A stretch of DNA of 64,000 nucleotides from Heliopora coerulea. Taxonomy: Eukaryota; Cnidaria; Anthozoa; Scleralcyonacea; Helioporidae. Shown piece after piece: positions 43,991 through 53,199 of this stretch. Positions within the stretch are counted from its first letter, which is position 1. Every line of letters begins with the position of its first letter. The DNA lies in assembly GCA_030142905.1 (NCBI GenBank), contig JASJOG010000002.1, positions 5,465,001 to 5,529,000 of the forward strand, given 5' to 3'. The notes under the pieces were generated by a model that was given only the letters and a program-made list of their open reading frames with translations, was not told the origin of the DNA and did no database searches. A program made the translations under genes and the position numbers.

Positions 43991-46880
43991 CGGGGCAATA
44001 AAAATGGATGACCACGTAGTCTTAGCATTCTGTTTCCTTTGGGGACAGCAGATCATGTAATGGACTGACAGGATTATGCATTACCTTTTTCCATAGAGCT
44101 TTATCGCTCTTCTCCAATAATTCCTCCAAAGGTACTATGTACTTAATGTAACCAGACTTGACAGTTCTTTTCTGAATTCTATCAATGTTAAACAAGTACC
44201 TACTATAGCAAGCCACACCCCAAACCTGAATAGCATAAGAAACAAATGACATGATCAACAAATAAAAGAGTGTAAAGATCATCTAAGCTATACCCATGGC
44301 TTTTGCATATTCCCAATATGTACTTTCTACCATTCACTTTACCCATAAGGTATGCAAATTGTTTGTCCCGGTTGCCAAGATCATTGCTAAAGTAGATACC
44401 CAAAAGCTTCAACACCTAAACTTGCTGAATGCCACTAACTATAGGAGGATCAGGTTTACCTATATTTCGTTTAAGAACCAGCTCCTCCGCTTTTTCCAGA
44501 TTTAGACGCATGCCGTTACGAGTAGAGTACTGCAAAATGTTGTCTACCCCGATTGCAGTGTCGTCCACACCTTTCCTTACAGGAACACTAACGGTAATAT
44601 CTTCAGCAAACTTGGCAAGAAGACTGGTGTTCACCGACCTTTTAATGTCGTTAACCATTATTGAGAATGGGATTGGCCGTAAAACCGTCCCCTAGGGAAC
44701 CCCTCTATTCATCGGGACAAACTCTGCTCTTGTGTTTTCTAGAAACACCCTTTGCTTTGGTCTGCTAAGGAAATCAATAGCCTAGTTGACAATGTAAGGA
44801 CTTACGCTCGTTGACTTAAGCTTATCGCAGACAATTCTGTGGGGCTGTTCACACTAGCACGTTAGATCGATCTGAGATCGATCTAAGTCAAAATCGATCA
44901 GAGTGTGAACGCTTGAATGCGAACTGAGATCGATCCAAACGAGTGTGAACGCCTTCACGAAAAGAACTGAGATCGATCTCAGATCGGCCTCAGATCGATC
45001 TCAGATCGGTCTCAGATCGATTCAAGTTAGATCGATCTCAGTGTGAACGGCCCCTGTGACTCACCATATCAAACGCCTTAGAAAAGTCAAAGGACATAAT
45101 CCTGACAAAGTCACTTTGTTCATCCAGACATTCAATCCAGAAATGCTGGTTGTACAGTAAAACCACACGGGAACTACATCCTTGCCTATAAGCAAACTGA
45201 TCTTGCATTATAAACTTTAGCTCATTTGCAAAAACGAACCGCTCAAATAGATGCATGATAATTGCTGTGACAGAGATAGGTCTCAACAAATCTACCGAAT
45301 TGACAAGCGACTTCTTTGGTATTGGACGTACATTAGGTATTTTCCAAATACCAGGCACGGCCTGCTCACGTAAGGACAAGTCAAAAGTATGTATTATTAC
45401 AGGTGTCATTTCCGTCGCATAATCACTCCAAAACCAGTGTGGAAGAAAATCTGGGCCAGTAGCCGTCTTCTTAAGGGTATGTAATGCCTTCAGAACACTA
45501 AATTCCTTAACATGAAGAATTCTATTACCCTCGAGTATTGCAACCAACGTAGGTGCAATTTAGTTTGGATTTGTATTAATTCCCTGAAAATACCGATTTA
45601 TTTCTCCAATATCAAAATTTGAGGAAAAAGACGTGTCCTGCTTCATCCTGCCAGTAATTACATTAACCGCTTACCGTCATTCTCTACGCCCACTTCTAAT
45701 TTTCTTATCCTCCGATCTAACGACTTTAATCTGATTGTTCCGAATGATGTCATTTACTCTAGGTTGTCAGAAATTTGCTTCATAAATCTTACCCTTTCTA
45801 ACTAAACGACGTCCACAATTAAGGAGATGCTTAAGTAGCAGTGAACTCTACGTAGGATCATTGACCTTTCTAACCGAAAAGCAGCTATCAAATATTGATT
45901 GCAAAATAGAGTAGAAAGAATCAATTGTTGATTCGAGATCAGGTTGATTGAACACAGAAGTCCAATCAATGTTCCGTAACCGATCTTGCATTTGAATCTT
46001 CCGATGCTCTCTCACATCCCGAAATTTCAAAATACACCCCTTTGGTGATGGAGACATAACTTGATTTGATTGAGTTGATTCAAATCGCCAGCGATTATTA
46101 CACCAGTCCCAGAGATTTCTTCACAAGAATTAAAAAGTCAACAAAGTCGGTTTCGCTGTAGTTTGGTTGAGGAGGATTATAAATCGACGCGACAAAGAAG
46201 GATTGTTTATGCGGATTTCCACAAGTGGCTTTCGCCTATATACATTCAAATCCATATGGAACAGACAACTCCAAACGTTCCATTTTCTAATCGTCCCTAC
46301 ACATGATAGCAACTCCCCAACCCTGTCTTCCTACTCGATTCCTGCGAAGAATGTTAAACCCATTCGGTTTTATCAAATGATCAGCGATGAGCTCATTCAA
46401 CCATGACTCACTGGTGAAGTCCAAATAAACGGAAAATTTTCCACAGGAAATGGCTTTACGAGTGAACGGCAATTGAGCACCATACACTTAGGATATACTC
46501 TAGGCTGTGTTGACAACTTTTCTAAGCTAAAAGAAGTCAATGCAGGAATTGACGAGGCAAAAGGTTTCCGCACACGTCCTCTCCTGTTTACGCTAATAAT
46601 TACTGGAATCTCACCGTCAAATGAACTTGAACTCGAATACTTCAAAACACCGTTCTTAGTGATTGCGTCACCGGCGGAAAAACTCTTCAGTTCACAACTT
46701 TTCCAAGTTCTAATGCCTCTTGCCTTCTTCAACAGGCCAAGTGACTTCAGTTCGAACCATGTGTTCGGCGCTAATAGCTGCTCTCTCAGCTTGACTCGGA
46801 AAGTTATTCCATATTTCCACCAGCCATCCAACGACATTAAAAATCTCCTTGAATATTGTAAAGTCATATTCAAAGTGTAA
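43991..46880 (-). pseudogene. LINE-4, CR1/Jockey-like, endonuclease to C-terminus
   Basis: Minus strand: APE-type endonuclease start (46487-46287: SVYLDFTSESWLNELIADHL, GWGVAIMCRDD), later endonuclease pieces (46312-46130), linker (46057-45848: DWTSVFNQPDLESTIDSFYS), RT N-terminus (45547-45060: TLKKTATGPDFLPHWFWSDY, RPISVTAIIMHLFERFV, SFDFSKAFDMVSH). A 214-bp element interrupts it, then RT continues (VPQGTVLRP, broken; LLAKFAEDITVSVPV where the DD box is degraded to ED; GMRLNLEKAEELVLKR). The thumb and C-terminus end at 44022 (FVSYAIQVWGVACYSRYLFN). Stops and shifts throughout; inactive. Confidence 0.75.
44841..45054. mobile_element. 214-bp GATC-rich MITE
   Basis: Terminal inverted repeats ggggctgttcacact and agtgtgaacggcccc (14 of 15 positions). 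The interior is built of overlapping agatcgatct / cagatcggtct words. The insertion lies in LINE-4 after FDMVSH. The flanking direct repeat reads tgt if all four G/C are element, or ctgtg if only three are, so the superfamily is not fixed. Confidence 0.8.
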
Positions 46881-47330
46881 AAATAATAAAAAAAAAGTTT
46901 ACGGATAAAAATCGCACGTTAAGTCACGCAGCTAAAAACGAGCAGCCTACACAGCTGGCGCTCACGCTGGAAACACGTGATACCCTCAGTGGCCCTCATA
47001 CTCATATTTTATATCATGATTTCCTGCACAAACTTGATATTAGGCCAGGTACATTTGATATTGAGCGTACGTTTCCCGGTGAGTATCCGTTTGTCTTTAT
47101 AGCGATCTACCCATGTGCCCGTATGTCTGTCTACCTGTATGTCTTCTCAAAGGATCGCTGTTTGTCAGTTTGCCTTTCTGTACTTCTTTCGTATTTTTTG
47201 TCTGCCTATCTGTCTGTCTGCCTGCCTGGTTGCCTATTTTCTATCGATCTATCTATCCACCTAACCATCTATCTATCTATCCATTGATCCATGCCTAACT
47301 GAAAAAAACATTAAAAATCCACGCAAAACG
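46881..47330. repeat. Degenerate tetranucleotide tract (about 47110-47295) in otherwise unassigned sequence
   Basis: Pyrimidine-rich words ctgt, ctat, ctgc and ccat repeat imperfectly. The rest of the interval shows nothing recognisable. A peptide rich in V, C, L and S read through it is an artefact of the repeat. Confidence 0.7.
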
Positions 47331-47767
47331 CCGAAGACATTGAATGACTTAATTGGAAAAAAAATCTGATATAACCGAGATACACGAAATTGTGAACAGA
47401 TCATCGATCAAAATTGCGGATCCTTTAAAAATAGCCAACCAGTTTGACAAACATTTCGCAACTGTTGGTCTACATTTGGCCTCGGACCAACAAATTTCAT
47501 CCGTAAAATCTGATAATTATTAATCTCATTGTAAAAGTATCTTTCAACTGAAAACAATTTTGCTCAAGAATTTGTCAAATTTTATATCAAATGTTGATAC
47601 TATGAAAGCCACCGGCCTAGATTATATCTCTAACAAGATAAAGATATCAGTAAATATAATCTATGAAGACTTAGTTAATTATTCAACAAGTCTGTTGAGT
47701 CTAATATATTTCCTGTTGAGGGGAAGACTGCCAGAGTAGTGCCCATATACTAGAGTGCCCGTGTACG
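47331..47767 (+). pseudogene. LINE-5, RT N-terminal part
   Basis: Frames encode IADPLKIANQFDKHFATVG and later MKATGLDYISNKIKISVNII, the segment before the RT NYRP motif. It ends at about LLRGRLPE..PYTRVPVY. Coding resumes at 58302 with KSGNKADQNNYRP, so about 10.5 kb interrupts this LINE. Confidence 0.65.
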
Positions 47768-49896
47768 CAACAAACCCTCGCCCACCCATCCAATATCTCT
47801 CGAGAATCCGAGTAAGCCTGATAATTTTTCAAAATCGTCAAAAAGACAAATCGTGCTTACTATAACTGGAAGAGAGAATGCAATAAAGAGAACACAACAT
47901 TTGGTCACAAATATTGACAACCAAACCTGGAAATTATTTTATATTTAAACTGCTTGTCGTCATATTTACGTTAAAATTTTTCGATTCTGTTTTATTAGAT
48001 CAAAACGTTTGGTGAGAATAACCTTCAACGGTTTAATAAATGATAAGAGATCCATTCTGACAATTCTACTGCTAAACAATGGATGTTCGTATCAAAACCC
48101 GGTATTAGTTGCGATCTTGACGTATTTCGAGTCGTTTTCCAATCAAACTTTTCACCCAATATGCTTTAGAGAAAGATTTTTTATTAGATAACCAGGCCTT
48201 CCGTCTTAAAATTGGAGCATTCTCAAAGGTTACCGGTAAGATACCCGGATTACGGACAGCTATGAGAGGAAAAAAATTTTTTTTGCTAATTTTTGTTTTA
48301 AAAGAACTGATAAATTCTACATTATCTCAAAGTCGGTTACAAATATCTACTAGAAGTATCTACTATAAAGATTTATGCTAAGTGTTCATCCGGAGGTACA
48401 AGACTTTGGTGACGAAGATGAAACAAATTACGAAACCGACGAAATAAACAAAGAAATCATGAACGAGTTCTGAATTTTTACTGCTGTCCAAAAATCGGGA
48501 AAACACATAACATACAACAAAATACGACAAGTAAACCCGGTGCACATTTTTTTCGAAAGAAGAACGAGTAGAGGGAGGAAGAAGACTTACTTTTTCCTCT
48601 GTAAAACTTTCGTAAGAAAGAAAAAAATGGCCTAGCGTACAAACCTTCAACTCTTACATATTTTCAACTAACCATTCAGTGGCACCACAGTCCAAAGGGT
48701 TCAATGGTAAATTTGCAAAAAGAAGACGGCTTTAAACTTTTAAACTTTCTTGCGAAGTTTTTATATCTTCATTAAAGTATTTCTGGTCCAATACGGTAAA
48801 AGTCATATTCACCAGTCACCCGAAAAGTGAGAAAGGCTAAAGAGGACAACTGTTTCGCCGAAGGATAGTTAGGTGACCAAAAACAAGTAGCAGTGCGTTG
48901 CCTGGTGGTTATTTACTTCGCACTTTTCTTTCGAGCCAGAAATACATCCCAACGTCTTCAGAGAGGCGACATTTCACGGCGAAAACGATCCTGAATGAGG
49001 GAATGAAACTCTTGTGTGGAAAGCGGAGCAAGCATCAAAAGACTGCCAAGGCCTGGTCAAGTTTTATGGACGATGAGTGTTTTACCCCTCTTCTCAAACG
49101 ACTGGCTATGAACTCTGTCTGGTTAAATACTACAGAATATTCGCCATCATCAGTATAGCCATCAACCTGCCAAGATAAATGAATCAGAAAGTCCAAAATC
49201 TTCATTCTACATTACCATTATACTGCAGCAAAACACCAGAAAAATCTAGGCGATAAGATTTCGTACAAGAAGTCTCCCTTAGGGAAAAAAGGAAGTGGGG
49301 AAGCCACTTTTGAAAGGTGCTCAAAACAATTCCGTTTACAGAACTTGTATTTCAAAGCTACTCAAAGTTACCTGTGATTTTGTAGCTCAGGTAAGTGTTT
49401 GCCAGAACATGAAAAGTCTTGGGATTTATACAAATCAACATCTATTCGACTTCAGTGAAGAATGTCGTTTACACTTAGTCGCTAAGCAAATGTCCTAACA
49501 GCAAGCGAGTTCCCTGACGTCTTTTGTTTACATTCATCAGAAAGAACCAAGACAAAATGTTGCTGCAAAAAGTGAACAGTTGGCCAATGCATATTCCAAG
49601 GAGCTAACTTTGAGAACTGTTCTTTCAAGTCATAAATTGTCCAGTTACTAAGGTGGCCTGCAGAAGTGATCCAGCCGCAAGCACCAAGAAACCCATTTCG
49701 TCTGCCAGTCTTAAAATCATTTACTGGCTTCAGTATTCAAATGATGTAAGCAACTTGCGAGGAATCCATACAAGGGAAAAAAAAACGAGACGAAATCGAT
49801 TTGTCGAGATACGGATCTAAGTAACCTAAGGTTTGGTCAACAAAATACGAGTCCCGGAGCTTGCACACGGCATTCTTAAGTAACAGGGATCTATGG
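47768..49896 (+). mobile_element. Crypton-like unit, copy 2, left part
   Basis: Homologous along its length to 41279-43370 (for example acctggaaattattttat, tcgaaagaagaacgag, ctcccttagggaa). The sequence resumes at 58202-58301 after the PLE composite. The left end follows LINE-5 coding directly. The possible terminal words ccctcgcccacc (left) and ggcgggcaaggg (right) are imperfect inverted repeats. Confidence 0.6.
48955..49500 (+). pseudogene. Tyrosine-recombinase-like fragment, copy 2
   Basis: Pieces parallel to copy 1: TILNEGMKLLCGKRSKHQKT with AKAWSSFMDDECF, then KEVGKPLLKGAQNNSVYRTC, ISKLLKV, and FVAQVSVCQNMKSLGIYTNQ. The position expected for the catalytic Arg is Tyr and for the His is Cys; IYTNQ keeps the Tyr. 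Frameshifts separate the blocks. Confidence 0.55.
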
Positions 49897-49914
49897 ATAT
49901 ATATATATATATAT
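49897..49914. repeat. (TA)n, left flank of PLE E
   Basis: Pairs with (TA)n at 57691-57715. Together they correspond to the single (TA)n of Crypton-like copy 1. Confidence 0.85.
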
Positions 49915-50065
49915 AACTTATCACAAACCTTCTTGTCCCAAGTTTTAAAACCATTTATAACTGACAAGATAAAACTTTTAACAATCTTTGTTTCAACGTT
50001 TCGGGGCCCTGCCCCTTTGTCAAGAATAAGAACTACAAGATAGAAGATGCTCCTTATATAAATAG
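49915..50065 (-). mobile_element. PLE E, distal 3' UTR
   Basis: Minus-strand 3' end of PLE E, from the Gypsy-2 LTR to the (TA)n. It contains a stem-loop followed by GAAACGTTG (about 49994-50023). No coding sequence. Confidence 0.6.
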
Positions 50066-50066
50066 A

Positions 50067-50263
50067 GTAACATTGTAATTGACGTAATGGGGTTGATAGA
50101 TAATGACCTGTACACACATTGTTGTAATCGGAGTGAATAGTTATATTGACAGATATTGATCAGTAAAAGGGAGATATAAGGGTACGCACGAATGATAATA
50201 AGACAGACTTAGACTTGATCTCAAGGTGTTCGTGTCCGTTTTGCTCTAAGTTCGGCCCGTTAC
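50067..50263 (+). mobile_element. LTR of Gypsy-2, left copy
   Basis: 197 bp, GTAACATTG to CCGTTAC (5-bp inverted ends), flanked by aatag at 50061-50065 and 50264-50268. It is identical in length and nearly in sequence to 56131-56327. Confidence 0.75.
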
Positions 50264-50678
50264 AATAGCATTTCTTAATAATTAAAAAATCCGTTAAAAA
50301 TACTCAAAAGAAGTCCCTAAGGTTCAAACCTTTAGGTACAAAAGAATCCAATTTATATGCCCAAAAACCTTCCCTTATAGTTGAGTCTGATACATCCGTC
50401 CTATCAACAATTTTTACTAGCATATCTTTAATTTCCTCATGATCCCCCTCCTAAAAATGGGCATACAAATGTTCTCCCGGTATACCCCTTTGGCCATTAC
50501 CATACCTTTTAACACTACTTTTATGGTTATTAAACCTCCTCTTGAAAGATGTTATTGTACTGCCCACATAAATCTTCGAACACTTTTTACATATAATAAG
50601 GTAAATCACCCCTGCTGAATCGCAATCGAACAAATAATTAATATAAAATGTACGACCATTTCTACAAAATGTAGAACC
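50264..50678 (-). pseudogene. PLE E GIY-YIG end, duplicated copy
   Basis: 415 bp nearly identical to 56328-56742. Minus strand encodes GVIYLIICKKCSKIYVGSTI and NHKSSVKRYGNGQRGIPGEH, ending at a stop after LYAHF that is shared with the other copy. Breaks off at 50678 against Harbinger sequence. Confidence 0.8.
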
Positions 50679-51131
50679 ATTGTTGCTCCAAATGGATTGA
50701 TTGCAAATTTATTTGGACCAGTGGAAGGTAAACGACATGACAGTGCAATTTTAGCACAATCACAAGTTCTTGAACAACTACAGAATCATTCCTTTGATTC
50801 AAGTGGCAATGTACTTTGCATCTATGGTGACCCAGCCTATCCAACAAGACAACAAATTCAAGGTCCTTTTCGAGGAGCCAGGTTAATTGAAAAGGAATGG
50901 AATAAGTCTATGAGTGAAGTCAGAGTTTCAGTCGAGTGGATTTTTGGCGACATTATTAATTACTTTAAGTTTCTAGATTTTAAAAAGAATTTGAAGATAC
51001 ACTTAAGTGCTGTGGGGAAAATGTACATCACCTGTGCACTGCTACACAATGCAAGAGCCATGTTGTATGGATCAACAACATCAAAGTTTTTCAATGTTAA
51101 CTCACCAACAATTTATGAATATTTCCAATAA
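50679..51131 (+). pseudogene. Harbinger-type DDE transposase, C-terminal half
   Basis: Open to its stop. It starts mid-protein (APNGLIANLFGPVEGKRHDS) and contains the second catalytic block LCIYGDPAYPTRQQI and the third, MSEVRVSVEWIFGDI, typical of DDE_Tnp_4/HARBI1-like nucleases. The C-terminus (KMYITCALLHNARAMLYG, PTIYEYFQ) is complete. The N-terminal half is missing at the junction with PLE sequence. It would cut and join DNA at the element ends but is truncated here. Confidence 0.8.
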
Positions 51132-51940
51132 CATATATTAACAATTATTCATCTGTACATATATCTAGTTTATTATTTTCAGTCAATGAGTGATCAAAAA
51201 TAAACTGTCTAAAAATATATATGTTAAAAAAGCACATTTGCATCATAAATCCTTTCTACCTACTAGAACCCAAATTTGTATAATTCCATTCATTTTTTTA
51301 CCCAGAACTTATTGCTAACAAAAATTCAATTCAAATTTATAGAAGTATACATGAAGATTTTTAGTAACAGGCTAGTATGATGTAGGTATTTCTTTAACTT
51401 GCTGTACAAACTGTTTATAAATAGCAAAATATGAAAAAATGTAGTTTCAAGTCCCACCTGTCACTCAGATTTTTTTAGAATACAAATAATTCAACACAGC
51501 TTGTACAGCAAGAGAAACAACTATATACTAACACCCAGCTGCAAATTATACTAATAAAACTTTACAACTCACTGTTGTCACAGAATTTACATTAAAGTTT
51601 GTTATACCTGGAATAAGCATGAAACTGCTTTGAAACTTTTTCAAACCAGGAGAAAATTAAACAACTATATTATATAGAGAATAGACAAAGGAAATGGTAA
51701 ATATTTAAATCTGATAATAAGTGGTGCTTCATCAGTGTTAAATCAAGTTGAGAATAACAAGAATGACACTGGTAGGAATTGGAGTTAATAAAACAACAGT
51801 ATAAAGCTATAGAAGCAAGAAATACAATTGGAAAGAAACTGAGACACAACTGGCACATAAATATGGCAATGTTGGGACAACAAAAGTTACAAAACCAAAT
51901 ACTTCTAACTTTTCATTAACATTGATCAGAATAAAATACC
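51132..51940. other. Spacer between convergent Harbinger genes
   Basis: AT-rich, no domain seen. It presumably holds the 3' UTRs of the transposase and the Myb-like gene. Confidence 0.5.
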
Positions 51941-52759
51941 CTACTTGTCAGCAAACGTTTGCAGCAAAGTAAGAAGTACTTGGGTTTGTTGCTGTTGTTG
52001 TTGCAACATCGCCATATTCACGTTCTGCATTTGTTGTAGTGTTTGTTCCTGTAACTTTGTAGTATCCTGTTGCTGCTTTACCCTTTCTTCATGTTCTTTC
52101 TTCCTCATTTCCAGTTCCTGTTCCCTCAGCTGCCTTTCCAATTTCATTTCTTCCTTTTTTAGCTCCATCTCCTGCTTTTTTAACTCTAATTCACTTTCCT
52201 TCTGCTTTGCTTCCAGTTCAATCTTTTCTTTAATGAAGGCTATGGAATCAGCACCACTTGTCCTCTTCTTCTTTGGGCATGGTTTTTCATCATTTTTTCT
52301 GTCTTTACTTTCCCTAAATGATTCCAAAGAGGCTCTTCTCACTTCCTCTATTTCAACAGTCTCTTCTTCCAATATTCTCTTCTTCTCCACCTCAGCCTTA
52401 TCAGCCTCTTGAAACAGGCTAACAATTTCCTCCATTAGCTGGTCCAATTCAGTATGCTGTGGTGATATTCCAGAGCCTCTTTCCTCCTCAACAACTTTCC
52501 TTTTGTACCTTCTTTCCAACAGAAGGTACCGGTCTCTTAGGGACCTCTGTGTCACCCGAAATGTAGGATTGCCACACTTCCCCAAACGTGTGGCCAGGTT
52601 AGCCCAAGTTTCTCCTCTTTCCGAGCTACCTTTTTTATGAAGCCATGGCTGAAAGAATATCATTTCTCTCAGAAAATGTATATCGTGGGCTTCAGACCAC
52701 TTCATAGGTTGAGTGCTAATAAGAAAGTTCGCAGTATGGATCAAATCAGTATTTATCAA
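51941..52759 (-). CDS. Myb/SANT-like DNA-binding protein of Harbinger element
   Basis: Intact 272-codon frame. Residues about 18-90 form a Myb/SANT (trihelix)-like domain (MKWSEAHDIHFLREMIFFQP, ERGETWANLATRLGK, RSLRDRYLLLERRYKRKVVE), followed by EERGSGISPQHTELDQLMEE. From about residue 110 the protein is a long E/K/R-rich coiled coil (ELELKKQEMELKKEEMKLER) with a basic KKKR patch and a C-terminal glutamine run. Harbinger/ISL2EU elements characteristically pair a DDE nuclease with such a protein, which binds the element ends and helps import the nuclease. Convergent with the transposase. Confidence 0.75.
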   Translation of the reverse strand: MINTDLIHTANFLISTQPMKWSEAHDIHFLREMIFFQPWLHKKGSSERGETWANLATRLGKCGNPTFRVTQRSLRDRYLLLERRYKRKVVEEERGSGISPQHTELDQLMEEIVSLFQEADKAEVEKKRILEEETVEIEEVRRASLESFRESKDRKNDEKPCPKKKRTSGADSIAFIKEKIELEAKQKESELELKKQEMELKKEEMKLERQLREQELEMRKKEHEERVKQQQDTTKLQEQTLQQMQNVNMAMLQQQQQQTQVLLTLLQTFADK

Positions 52760-53199
52760 GTAGACATAATTCTACAACATTCACAAGCAGAACTCAGTGT
52801 TTATTTTTGTTGAGATAAATTTCTGAATTCATTGATCTACGTGGCTTTCTCTGACTAAAATACGAGAAATTCATTAAGTATTTTCAATTCAATAGTTGTG
52901 CTCAATGTATAGAACTGGCACAATAGATACGAAGCTATGATGTTAGGCTGGATAGCTAGGTAATAAATATTCATGACTTCGACATTTTTGCGCTTAATTT
53001 ACATTAAATCGTTCCGGGTTTTTTTTCTATGATGTAATCTCGAACTATTGAACAAAATACATATAATTATAGGTCATATTTACCTGTTTTCTTTCGACAT
53101 ATTGCTGGCGTTTTCGCACAACGTTAAAACGTATGAAACGGCGTCGTATCAGCTTGAGACAACGTGGGCATCTCGAGACGCTCATGCGCAGTTAGAGCG

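Noticed and set aside
47113..47298. Small Cys/Val/Leu-rich frame
   Set aside because: Translation of a degenerate tetranucleotide repeat.
51945..52412. Cys/Ser/Phe-rich plus-strand frame
   Set aside because: Antisense of the Myb/SANT-like gene's coiled-coil region.
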